Of a DNA stretch of 21,459 bases, positions 1-6,639 are shown one piece after another. Below the pieces are notes generated by a model that searched no databases, was not told the origin of the DNA, and saw only the letters and a program-made list of their open reading frames with translations. Position 1 is the stretch's first letter, and every line of letters begins with the position of its first letter. The position numbers and the translations under genes were made by a program. The stretch spans positions 1-21,459 of the IMG/VR virus record IMGVR_UViG_3300030098_006029; one strand, 5' to 3'. This DNA is from a virus.

Positions 1-697
1 GGCCGCCGTTAGACACGAAATATGGCACATATGCAGGTATGCTTGATACGTCTATTTTATCCATGCCGGAAGATTGAGTTCCTGCCTTGACCATACTAAA
101 TGCACCGTGAGTAGCAAGGGACATGAGGTTACCTTCTGAATCGGCCCTATAGTCATCGAGCCAACGATTTGTATATCCCATAGTGCGCCCATCATTGATC
201 ATATACTCGTTTTGCACACTGCGAGGAATTTGAAAAGTGTCGGGGGCGCCAAGTATGCCCCTGGTTCCATTATCTTCGTCAAGCCAGTCTTGGTTGTCTA
301 AAGTAACTTCTTTGCTGCCATCGCCGTTCTGGTGGGTAACCTGCCCGCTTGAGGCGCCGGAGGCTAGCCACCTGTATAGATCTGATGATAGATCGTTGCC
401 GTCACGGAGTTCATCGTTAACACTCTTGTACTCCCAGGGGGTAATTGCAGGCCCAGGATCCGCATCAAAGTCTTTGCTGGCTTCACCAAATTCTTCATCA
501 AAACCAAGGGCAGTTATCAAAGCCTGAGCTGAGATTTCTCCGATTTGTTCAGCTGTGTACGGAGGAGAGATATCTCCTTCAACTGGAACTATCTCACCTT
601 CAGCATTTGGTACATATAAGGTTATTTTATTAACAGCATCTACGATCTCCTGCGATGGAGTCCACCTTATTGGCGTTGGCTTTGGAGGTAATGCCAT
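1..697 (-). CDS. Unrecognised virion/baseplate-region protein, N-terminal part (runs off the left edge)
   Basis: An open minus-strand frame begins with ATG at 697 and stays open to base 1, giving about 232 residues with no stop in the window. The start is supported by a purine-rich site (AGAGGAAG) and by close coupling to the LysM gene, whose TAA ends two bases before this ATG. The protein begins MALPPKPTPIRWTPSQEIVD and is acidic and rich in Asp, Glu, Gly and Pro. It shows no signal peptide or membrane segment. I do not recognise the family. Its place directly after a LysM baseplate protein suggests another baseplate or tail-tip component, but that is inference from position only. The C-terminal part, which would be most informative, is missing. 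Confidence 0.75.
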   Translation of the reverse strand, partial: MALPPKPTPIRWTPSQEIVDAVNKITLYVPNAEGEIVPVEGDISPPYTAEQIGEISAQALITALGFDEEFGEASKDFDADPGPAITPWEYKSVNDELRDGNDLSSDLYRWLASGASSGQVTHQNGDGSKEVTLDNQDWLDEDNGTRGILGAPDTFQIPRSVQNEYMINDGRTMGYTNRWLDDYRADSEGNLMSLATHGAFSMVKAGTQSSGMDKIDVSSIPAYVPYFVSNGG

Positions 698-698
698 T

Positions 699-1043
699 TT
701 AAATCTTCCTCTTCAGAATACTCATCACTTGACCAAGGGGGCCCGGGATTCGAAGCACTTCTCCGATTTTAACGTGGGCTTCTGTAGGCCTCAAGTTCCA
801 CCATGCAATTACCCACCAATATTTTGAATCACCGTAGTGATGGTGGGCTAATTTGAAAAATCGGTCACCCTCTTTCCACACATGTACAGATTGCGTCATC
901 TGCTCTCTTTGCTCGGGAGTTGGGTGGTTCAGTTTCGGCGTTTCAAAGTGGTTAATTTTTGTGGTGGCGCGGCGCTCTAACAACTCCTTATGAGTCGTCA
1001 AATCAGTAGTCTTTTTATTTTTTCCGTGATATCTGCTGCTCAT
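699..1043 (-). CDS. LysM-domain baseplate protein (gp53-like wedge or tail-tip LysM protein)
   Basis: A 114-residue protein. Residues 1-50 are basic and polar. Residues about 53-101 form a LysM-type module with the phage baseplate signature HVWKEGDRFFKLAHHHYGD, then YWWVIAWWN and a final IGEVLRIPGP. LysM modules bind glycan chains. In contractile tails they occur in T4 gp53 (baseplate wedge) and in small LysM proteins encoded next to the tube initiator (P2 gpX, PBSX XkdP). The gene starts nine bases after the putative tube-initiator gene and is almost joined to the next gene, so all three probably share one mRNA. The Shine-Dalgarno site is weak (AGG within ATAGGTATAAATT), so translation may depend on coupling. 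LysM assignment is firm; whether it is the true gp53 counterpart is less certain. Confidence 0.8.
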   Translation of the reverse strand: MSSRYHGKNKKTTDLTTHKELLERRATTKINHFETPKLNHPTPEQREQMTQSVHVWKEGDRFFKLAHHHYGDSKYWWVIAWWNLRPTEAHVKIGEVLRIPGPLGQVMSILKRKI

Positions 1044-1052
1044 AATTTATAC

Positions 1053-1892
1053 CTATGGTGTGCTGGATGTTGGCGGGGTAGCTCCCGAAGGGGTCGGGGC
1101 GGGAGTGGAACTGCCACCTGCAGTCGGGGCGGCTGTGCTAGAGCCACCTTCATAGCTCTGGGGACCAAAAGCATTATATGGGTAAGCGCCGGCGTTCTCG
1201 CTTGTTCCTAGCCACACCTTGGAATCGTTGTCCCACCCAAGAGTGTGCTCGTGCAATACTGACAAGTTGGCAGATAACTTGAACACCTTTGGGGTCGCAA
1301 GGCCGGCGCTGTCGAACACGCCAGCTTCTAAATCTGCCTCAACTGTGAGGCCATCCAAAGCAGCCAATAAGCCAGTATCTTTCGCATCCACACTGTTTAC
1401 TGAACCTCTAGCATCCATGACCAAGTTTGCAAATCTGACTTTGATTAGCGGCGCTTTTGTCATCGTTCCAACCTTGAGGTCTTGTGGGGCTCCGGTAGAG
1501 TTTGAAAAATTGAAAGTCTTCATTTTGTAAGCGGGGTACAAAAACTGGGCCAGCATCGAGACGCGCGCAAGATTATTTCTTGCTTCTTCGTAACTACCAG
1601 CAACCACATCCCAACTAAGTGATATGCTTCTTGTAGTGCCTTCAAAAGTGTGAATATCGTCGTTTCGGCCGTATACCGTTTCAGCATTGTATCTAGATTC
1701 GAATTTATCTGACCACGAGGTAATATAGCCTTTAAATGCAACAGATTTATCGGAGGGTAGGTGATAAAATTCTAAAAATAGTTTATTACCATTAGCATAA
1801 ATTTCGGTTCTATCGTCAAACTTACCTTCATTTTCATCAAATAGGCTGTCTCGTCCCCTTAGCTGATCGTTTAATTTGTCTATAAAGCCCAT
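1053..1892 (-). CDS. Putative baseplate / tail-tube initiator protein (gp48/gp54-like role)
   Basis: A 279-residue protein. Residues about 30-110 carry a beta-rich segment including VAFKGYITSWSDKFESRY, then VYGRNDDIHTFEGTTRSISL and WDVVAGSYEEARNNL, a pattern I associate with baseplate or tube-junction proteins of marine T4-like phages. A second segment (APLIKVRFANLV, then LHEHTLGW) looks like the end of a tube-like beta fold. Residues about 240-279 are a low-complexity Gly/Ser/Thr/Ala/Pro tail. Its place after the tape measure and before a LysM protein matches tube-initiator genes in several contractile-tail systems. The start has a strong GGAGGG site that overlaps the end of the tape measure gene. 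I cannot align it confidently to T4 gp48 or gp54; another baseplate hub protein is possible. Confidence 0.6.
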   Translation of the reverse strand: MGFIDKLNDQLRGRDSLFDENEGKFDDRTEIYANGNKLFLEFYHLPSDKSVAFKGYITSWSDKFESRYNAETVYGRNDDIHTFEGTTRSISLSWDVVAGSYEEARNNLARVSMLAQFLYPAYKMKTFNFSNSTGAPQDLKVGTMTKAPLIKVRFANLVMDARGSVNSVDAKDTGLLAALDGLTVEADLEAGVFDSAGLATPKVFKLSANLSVLHEHTLGWDNDSKVWLGTSENAGAYPYNAFGPQSYEGGSSTAAPTAGGSSTPAPTPSGATPPTSSTP

Positions 1893-1903
1893 CTTCTACC
1901 CTC

Positions 1904-4378
1904 CTATCCCTGCGCGGGATCCAATAGCCCAATCACAGTTTCCTCAGTGGCTGTTGCCAAGACCCTCTTGTCTAGCTGTAAGACAGACGTGATTTGAACA
2001 GGCTGGCCGCCTCCCATGCCTTTCTCGGTACGTCCCATCTGATGAGCGGCTGTAATAACCCGGGTCATCTCGACTGCGGGAGAATTCGTATTAGCGGGAG
2101 CCACTGATGCCCCTTGTGGTAGTGTAGTAACTTCACCTTTACCGCCTGGGCCGTCGCCTGTGATCGTCATCATGTCCTGGGGCAGTCCGTTTGCTCCATT
2201 TGATAACATGGGAATTCCTGCTGCCATGGCACCGCTAAGGTTGGGAATAATCGGAATATTGACCCCGGGGATCTTGTTCATACCTCTAATAATGAGGTTG
2301 AAGCCGCCGATGACGGATGCAACAGCAGCCCTCATAGGAAAAGTAATTACTTGAAAGAGCCTTATTCCAATGGTCTTCATCATATCTACTGTTTTTTCCC
2401 ACCCGTTAACAAGCGCGTAAATCGCAGCACCAACGGCAAGGATTCCGACAATAGCTAAGCCAATCGGGTTGGCAGCCATGACCATGCCCAAAAGCTTTGC
2501 TGCGCCGGCGAGGGCGAATTTGGCCAACGTTACAGTACCTAGAGCACCAGCATACAATATATAACCAGCAGTCGAAAGACCGATTGCGACCTTCTCAGCG
2601 ACGAACATAGCAATATTCTTAAGGCCTGCTAATCTGTTTGCTCCTAGTGCGGCTGTATTTGATATTAATCCCAGCGTTTTTAGCGCCATGGCGAACTGGG
2701 CGGCCATGGCAACAACTTTTAGGGCGCCAAGCATGACGATTATTTTTCCACCATGTCTGGCTAATATTGGCAACACTTTATTGAGTCCGTTACTAACCTT
2801 ATCAATAATAAACTTAAGATCGGGAGCCATGGCTGCAAAAGCTGCAGCAAGCTGAGATTGTACATCTTGGTTAGTTCTGGCAATTTCTGCCAGTCGCTCT
2901 TGCTCCAAAGCTTGCTGTTCTGTAGAAACATTGAGTGTATCTAGGTCTCCTGAAAGCGCTTTTGAAAGCTCTTGCACATCGGCAAAGCCGCCGGCTTCTG
3001 CAATGGCCATCTTTTCATAATACGACATATCTTCAAAGCTCTTACCGGCCTCATTAACAGCATCTGTAATCATTCTCATACGCTCGGCTGGGTTTTCGGC
3101 TGCCATAAGATCCATAGCATTTACAAAGTCGCCACCAAGCATAGCATTAAGAGAGCCAACTTTGTCTGCGGCGCCTTCAAATGTGTCGAATTGCTGTGTA
3201 TAATCTAAGATTCTACTAATTTCCATACCAGTAGCCTTAGCAGCCTTCGCGACGTCTTTAAAATTGCGCTCTGCGTTGTATGAGAATTTAGCGAGGACTG
3301 GGCCGGCGTCGGCAAAGCTTTCAGCCATCATTTGTGGCGACATTCCTAGTTCTTGAGCGAATCTAAGTAAGTCAGTCTGGGTATCTCGTGCTTGTTCTGC
3401 CGTGTTCCCAAGGGCTTTCATAGATACTTCTAGACCCATCGAAAAAGCGTCAGCGCTAACTCCGGCTTGTTCTAACAAAGCGCCAGTATCAATTAGTTCG
3501 CCTTGTGTCTTTTGATTCATGAGTGAAAACTGACTAGTATTTCGGAATAAGTTTGCTGTAGCAGATGATGCATTCTCAACAGTGACACCGTAAGCTTTAT
3601 TGTTCTGGTATGCGTCTTCCACAACTTGGTTATAGCGTCCCATACCGCCTGTAAGTTTGTCGAGGTCTGACTGAGCAGAATCCAAAGCTAATGCTTGGTG
3701 GAAGGCGGCTGTAGCAAGGGCAATGATGCCTCCAGTCAATTTTTTGCTTGCAGCATCTAAAGCAAATGTGCCAAATTCTGCTTTTTTCAAATTTCCGTAT
3801 ACGCCGCCTAGGATGTCTTTAAGGCTTGCTCCGTTAGCAAAGGCCGCCAGGAGCTTACCTTCTAAAGATAACTCATCTGAGAGGCCGGCCATTTTCATAA
3901 TGCCATCAGCTATATCCTTGTTAACAGACTTAGCGCCCTTTAATTGAGTTAGCCTTTTCTGCTCTTGAAGCTGCACATCTTCGCTTGCTTTTAACGTCAG
4001 GAGTTTCTGTTCATACATCTCCTCCATGATCTCGCCATTTTTTAATCGAAGTTCCAGACGCTCTCGGTCGGCGGCCAACAATCTTTGATGAAGTTCCAAG
4101 CGGCGCTCAGCGGCATCGTACATGTAATCCGCTCGGATCTGCATGTCTGAAGCTTTTTGGCCAATTGACTCATATAAGGCTGCCTCAGTTTGTAGCGTAT
4201 CGGTGTTTTTTTGGCTTATATCGTATCGCTTTTGCTCTTCTGATGATAATTTTGAGGCTGATGCGGCGGTTTTTTTAAAGTTCTCTGCAAGGGTGGCACT
4301 AGCCTCCTTTAAGCTTTCCACGACAGACTCAAGCTCTTTTACGATAGCTACATCTCTTTCGGTAAACTTATCTGCCAT
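1904..4378 (-). CDS. Tail tape measure protein (putative)
   Basis: An 824-residue protein laid out like a tape measure. Residues 1-160 are charged and helical, probably coiled coil. Residues about 225-520 are an Ala-rich helical region with short repeats around LLEQAGVSADAFSMGLEVSM. Residues about 545-700 hold several hydrophobic stretches (GGKIIVMLGALKVVAMAA, ANPIGLAIVGILAVGAAI) that could cross the host membrane during DNA ejection. The C-terminus is Gly/Pro-rich. Tape measure proteins fill the tube, set tail length and leave first on infection. At about 1.5 angstrom per residue, 824 residues would suggest a tail near 120 nm, if all of it acts as ruler. No lytic enzyme domain is visible. 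It sits between the tail-assembly genes and the tube initiator, the usual place. T4 gp29 similarity is not evident by eye. Confidence 0.75.
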   Translation of the reverse strand: MADKFTERDVAIVKELESVVESLKEASATLAENFKKTAASASKLSSEEQKRYDISQKNTDTLQTEAALYESIGQKASDMQIRADYMYDAAERRLELHQRLLAADRERLELRLKNGEIMEEMYEQKLLTLKASEDVQLQEQKRLTQLKGAKSVNKDIADGIMKMAGLSDELSLEGKLLAAFANGASLKDILGGVYGNLKKAEFGTFALDAASKKLTGGIIALATAAFHQALALDSAQSDLDKLTGGMGRYNQVVEDAYQNNKAYGVTVENASSATANLFRNTSQFSLMNQKTQGELIDTGALLEQAGVSADAFSMGLEVSMKALGNTAEQARDTQTDLLRFAQELGMSPQMMAESFADAGPVLAKFSYNAERNFKDVAKAAKATGMEISRILDYTQQFDTFEGAADKVGSLNAMLGGDFVNAMDLMAAENPAERMRMITDAVNEAGKSFEDMSYYEKMAIAEAGGFADVQELSKALSGDLDTLNVSTEQQALEQERLAEIARTNQDVQSQLAAAFAAMAPDLKFIIDKVSNGLNKVLPILARHGGKIIVMLGALKVVAMAAQFAMALKTLGLISNTAALGANRLAGLKNIAMFVAEKVAIGLSTAGYILYAGALGTVTLAKFALAGAAKLLGMVMAANPIGLAIVGILAVGAAIYALVNGWEKTVDMMKTIGIRLFQVITFPMRAAVASVIGGFNLIIRGMNKIPGVNIPIIPNLSGAMAAGIPMLSNGANGLPQDMMTITGDGPGGKGEVTTLPQGASVAPANTNSPAVEMTRVITAAHQMGRTEKGMGGGQPVQITSVLQLDKRVLATATEETVIGLLDPAQG

Positions 4379-4384
4379 AACTCA

Positions 4385-4726
4385 CTATACCTTAAACGGC
4401 CATTTTAGACCCGTTTTCCTTTCAAAGCTAGATACATTCTTTCTGAGTACCGCTTTGTTCTTTACTGCCCTGGGATTGTCTAGCCCATAGTTCTGTAAGG
4501 TTGCCAAGTAATTACGCTCTGAGCCAAGTGCTTTTGCAAACGCCTCTACTTCTGATTTTGTTCCGATTACTCTTGTTTGTGGCACTCTATTGCCAAACAT
4601 CCCTTTCAATAAGGACTTGACCATGTAACCAAAAGAAGCCAAAAAGCTTTCTCGTAGTTCTGGGTCTCTCAAGTGATCGAAATTGATTTCAAACTCTTCT
4701 AATTTGTCTTCATTTAAGTCTTGCAT
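4385..4726 (-). CDS. Conserved-looking 113-aa protein upstream of the tape measure, function unknown
   Basis: A small soluble protein, acidic at the N-terminus (MQDLNEDKLEEFEINFDHL) and basic at the C-terminus. The end, SSFERKTGLKWPFKV, and the middle part FAKALGSERNYLATLQNYGL look like a compact helical domain. I recall similar small proteins in marine T4-like phages, without an assigned function. It is the first gene after a terminator and a promoter-like element, and its stop lies six bases before the tape measure start, so the two are probably co-transcribed and may be translationally linked. That place suggests a tail assembly factor or a partner of the tape measure, but this is inference. 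The Shine-Dalgarno site (AAGG, about 12 bases upstream) is weak; no other in-frame Met occurs before residue 35. Confidence 0.75.
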   Translation of the reverse strand: MQDLNEDKLEEFEINFDHLRDPELRESFLASFGYMVKSLLKGMFGNRVPQTRVIGTKSEVEAFAKALGSERNYLATLQNYGLDNPRAVKNKAVLRKNVSSFERKTGLKWPFKV

Positions 4727-4745
4727 AGCGCGTAATAACCTTGTT

Positions 4746-4766
4746 GCTAAAATAAATAGTGTTTTA
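4746..4766 (-). promoter_or_regulatory. Candidate late promoter (ACTATTTA element) upstream of the 113-aa/tape measure unit
   Basis: The coding strand reads ACACTATTTATTTTAGC, with the core ACTATTTA at 4753-4760, 27 bases before the ATG at 4726 and directly after a terminator hairpin. The core is shared with sites before the sheath, 93-aa, scaffold and 477-aa genes. Promoter function is inferred from recurrence and position. Confidence 0.5.
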
Positions 4767-4767
4767 T

Positions 4768-4800
4768 AAAAATAAAGCCGGGAGCGAACTCCCGGCTTTT
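4768..4800 (-). terminator. Rho-independent terminator after the gp26-like/small ORF pair
   Basis: Bases 4774-4784 and 4789-4799 form a perfect 11-bp stem (core GCCGGGAG / CTCCCGGC) with the tetraloop TTCG on the transcribed strand, followed by ATTTTTATAAAA. It separates the sheath-tube-gp26 unit from the tape measure unit. Confidence 0.88.
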
Positions 4801-4855
4801 TAAGCTTGCTGATGTTTGATAAAGCTGTGAGGGTAGGTGTGAGGGGAGAGACCGT

Positions 4856-5023
4856 TCATCTTGCTTTACCAGCTTCTTGAATAGCTTTTGCTTCGGCCTC
4901 TATTTGCTTTACCAATCTTTCAACAAACCATGTTCTGAGCCCGATGGGTAAACTGTATGCTTCTGTCAAACTCCACCCTCCCTTATACTTCAGGAAGAAG
5001 AATTGCTCATACACTTGCTCCAT
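4856..5023 (-). CDS. Small tail-assembly-associated protein (55 aa; possible chaperone extension)
   Basis: With ATG at 5023 this encodes 55 residues, MEQVYEQFFFLKYKGGWSLT onward, ending in a charged helix (VERLVKQIEAEAKAIQEAGK). The start lies four bases after the TAA of the gp26-like gene. The frame is open further upstream to a GTG at 5089 (77 residues), overlapping the end of the gp26-like gene by 62 bases; I prefer the ATG because that overlap is long and the conserved-looking part begins near it. No strong Shine-Dalgarno site precedes the ATG, so coupling or frameshifting from the upstream gene is likely. The position between tube and tape measure is where other phages make a frameshifted tail chaperone extension. 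The WSLTEAYSLP part is familiar from small ORFs in marine T4-like phages; function unproven. Confidence 0.72.
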   Translation of the reverse strand: MEQVYEQFFFLKYKGGWSLTEAYSLPIGLRTWFVERLVKQIEAEAKAIQEAGKAR

Positions 5024-5027
5024 ATAA

Positions 5028-5915
5028 TTATCGGTCAGGCCAAAAAAAGTCCGCAGTAAACGGCACCTCCATTTCTGTAGCGTAGTCACAGTGTGAGCAG
5101 ATGAACTGCTGAACCATGTCTACATTTGGCGTAATGACCCTATAAATAGTGCGTAAAAACCTAGAATCCCTTGCTGGCATGTGATCTACGAAATACGCGA
5201 TGTTTTTTTGTGTTGTATCGCCATTAACAGCGACAATAAAGCTTCGAAGCTGGCCTGTTAGCGTTGTGCCAGCTTGGACTCCCGCTTTCTTGTGAATGCG
5301 GTTATTCTTTGCAGTTCGCTCCTCATCTGCTCCAGTAAGCATTCTTACAGTGACTGTTGCGTTGGTCGCAGGAAGCGTAATATTAAAGTGAGCACCTTCT
5401 CTAGTAACCGCATCGTACTCAGTATATGCGTTAGGATCCGTATTCGTAACTTCACCCAAATCAAACTCACATGTTGACGTTTCAGCACAGTTTGGACAAG
5501 TTACTTTTGTAAGGTACTCTGGGCCGTAGCCTGAAGCCCGTGCTGCAACAATAATAGCGTTCTTATCGCCAACTAACATGTTGTTTGCGTTAATTCGTTT
5601 ATCGACAATTAGATTATTGATCATTCTGTTGAGAGCAGTACCGTTCTTTAGTAAAGCTCTAGACGTTAGAATGTCCTCATCTTTTGCCGTCATTTGTCGA
5701 ATTTCAATTGTTTCGACTCCGCTTAGTACATGCCCTTCGGGGTAAAACTCACCTCGTGAGGGCAGTTCCACGAACTCAGTAGGCGCAACAAACTGAAACG
5801 GCGAAGCAGTGTTAGCCGTCTCATTAGTATGTGTTGCTGCTGTAGGAGTTTCGGTGGATGCATCTTGTGTTGCGCCGGTTGTTGGCGTCAATCGATCATC
5901 ATTATTTCTTGACAA
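5028..5915 (-). CDS. T4 gp26-like baseplate/tail assembly protein with a zinc-ribbon-like Cys pattern
   Basis: A 295-residue protein. Residues 1-40 are a Thr/Ala-rich, probably disordered leader. The family core begins at about residue 47 with EFVELPSRGEFYPEGH and continues through EIRQMTAKDEDILTSRALLK, typical of the T4 gp26 baseplate family. Cysteines at 140, 143 and 149 (CPNCAETSTC) and at 273 and 276 (CSHC) suggest a bound zinc ion. The start is TTG at 5915, chosen because AGAGGTGA lies at ideal spacing before it and no in-frame ATG occurs near it. The gene follows the tube gene and precedes the tape measure, so it could act in tail assembly instead of, or as well as, in the baseplate. 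Its last codons overlap the upstream extension of the next ORF across a run of seven T. Confidence 0.82.
   Translation of the reverse strand: MSRNNDDRLTPTTGATQDASTETPTAATHTNETANTASPFQFVAPTEFVELPSRGEFYPEGHVLSGVETIEIRQMTAKDEDILTSRALLKNGTALNRMINNLIVDKRINANNMLVGDKNAIIVAARASGYGPEYLTKVTCPNCAETSTCEFDLGEVTNTDPNAYTEYDAVTREGAHFNITLPATNATVTVRMLTGADEERTAKNNRIHKKAGVQAGTTLTGQLRSFIVAVNGDTTQKNIAYFVDHMPARDSRFLRTIYRVITPNVDMVQQFICSHCDYATEMEVPFTADFFWPDR
5141..5150 (-). promoter_or_regulatory. Internal copy of the promoter-like element within the gp26-like gene
   Basis: The coding strand reads ACTATTTATA, identical over ten bases to the elements before the 93-aa and 477-aa genes. Here it lies inside the gp26-like reading frame (codons for Thr-Ile-Tyr), 118 bases before the small ORF start. 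It may be an internal promoter or chance; I lean to chance. Confidence 0.2.
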
Positions 5916-5918
5916 AAA

Positions 5919-5926
5919 TCACCTCT
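5919..5926 (-). promoter_or_regulatory. Ribosome binding site that fixes a TTG start
   Basis: The coding strand reads AGAGGTGA followed by TTT and then TTG at 5915-5913. The AGG core is six bases from the TTG. This strong site supports the unusual TTG start of the gp26-like gene. Confidence 0.65.
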
Positions 5927-5965
5927 CTTTTCATTATAGCATTAAGTTGTTGTCAATTGTATTAA

Positions 5966-6577
5966 TTAGGGCGTGTTGGTAGGATATGGATCATTGGCGC
6001 CCCACCACTCGGTGTTGCCTGGATCGGCGCCGGTGCGGGCGCTTCCTGTCTTCGTTTCTAACGTGGCCCAGTCATATTGAAATTCCATTTCTACCTCTGT
6101 TAGCTCTTCTGAACTATAATCTAGGTTACCATATGTTACCTTGGAAATCCAAGCATTTTTAAGCGTCCATTTTTCAATCATAGTGCCGTTGGCATCGATC
6201 TGCTCAATATACACATCACCCAAGGTCTTAACAGCCGAGGACTTTGACATCGAGGTATGATCATCGGCGGTTGATGGAGGGTGATATCCTGCGTATGTGA
6301 CGATATCAGACAAAGTGGCTGCCATATCTGGATTCGTTGGATCAACCATCTTCATGCTAACAGGAGACCAAGTTGTCTTACCCGGGAACTTAAACTTATG
6401 ATTCAAATAATCATGCTCCTGTGTACTGATTTCGAAGCTGGGCTTGTCTACAGACTTTGCATACCACATGTACCCGGAAGAGCCGAGTCCGGTAATGTTT
6501 CCGATTTGAACTCGAAACCTAAAACCTCTTTTAGGGTCGCGACCAGTTCCTTCTGTGGGTGTTGTCCAAAATGGCAT
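5966..6577 (-). CDS. 19: Tail tube protein (T4 gp19-like)
   Basis: A 203-residue protein. The sequence RFRVQIGNITGLGSSGYMWY near the start, then KSVDKPSFEI and KFKFPGKTTWSPVSMKMVDP, is typical of T4-type tail tube proteins, which fold as two beta-sheets and stack as hexameric rings inside the sheath. T4 gp19 is 163 residues; the extra length is mainly a mid-protein insertion near residues 95-115 and a polar C-terminal tail after about residue 183. It follows the sheath gene directly, as gp18-gp19 do in T4. The start has an AAGGAG site, and a variant of the promoter-like element lies upstream, so the tube may be made from its own transcript as well as from sheath read-through. Confidence 0.92.
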   Translation of the reverse strand: MPFWTTPTEGTGRDPKRGFRFRVQIGNITGLGSSGYMWYAKSVDKPSFEISTQEHDYLNHKFKFPGKTTWSPVSMKMVDPTNPDMAATLSDIVTYAGYHPPSTADDHTSMSKSSAVKTLGDVYIEQIDANGTMIEKWTLKNAWISKVTYGNLDYSSEELTEVEMEFQYDWATLETKTGSARTGADPGNTEWWGANDPYPTNTP

Positions 6578-6591
6578 TTTACTTGTTCTCC

Positions 6592-6612
6592 TTGTTATTA
6601 TATAGTTTTATA
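6592..6612 (-). promoter_or_regulatory. Variant promoter-like element before the tail tube gene
   Basis: The coding strand reads TTATAAAACTATATAATAAC. ACTATATA (6599-6606) differs by one base from the ACTATTTA core, 22 bases before the ATG at 6577, in the short gap after the sheath gene. A separate tube promoter would fit the high demand for tube subunits. Confidence 0.35.
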
Positions 6613-6639
6613 ATCAAATTTGTATTTTTTCTTCCAACT

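Noticed and set aside
237-827. Overlapping plus-strand open frames at the left edge
   Set aside because: They lie opposite the open minus-strand frame 697-1 and the LysM gene, have Ser/Leu/Pro-rich composition typical of antisense reading, and lack good ribosome sites.
5924-5960. Bacterial sigma-70-type promoter before the gp26-like gene (TTGACA and TATAAT)
   Set aside because: Both boxes are present on the coding strand but are only 12 bases apart, too close for the usual 16-18-base spacing.
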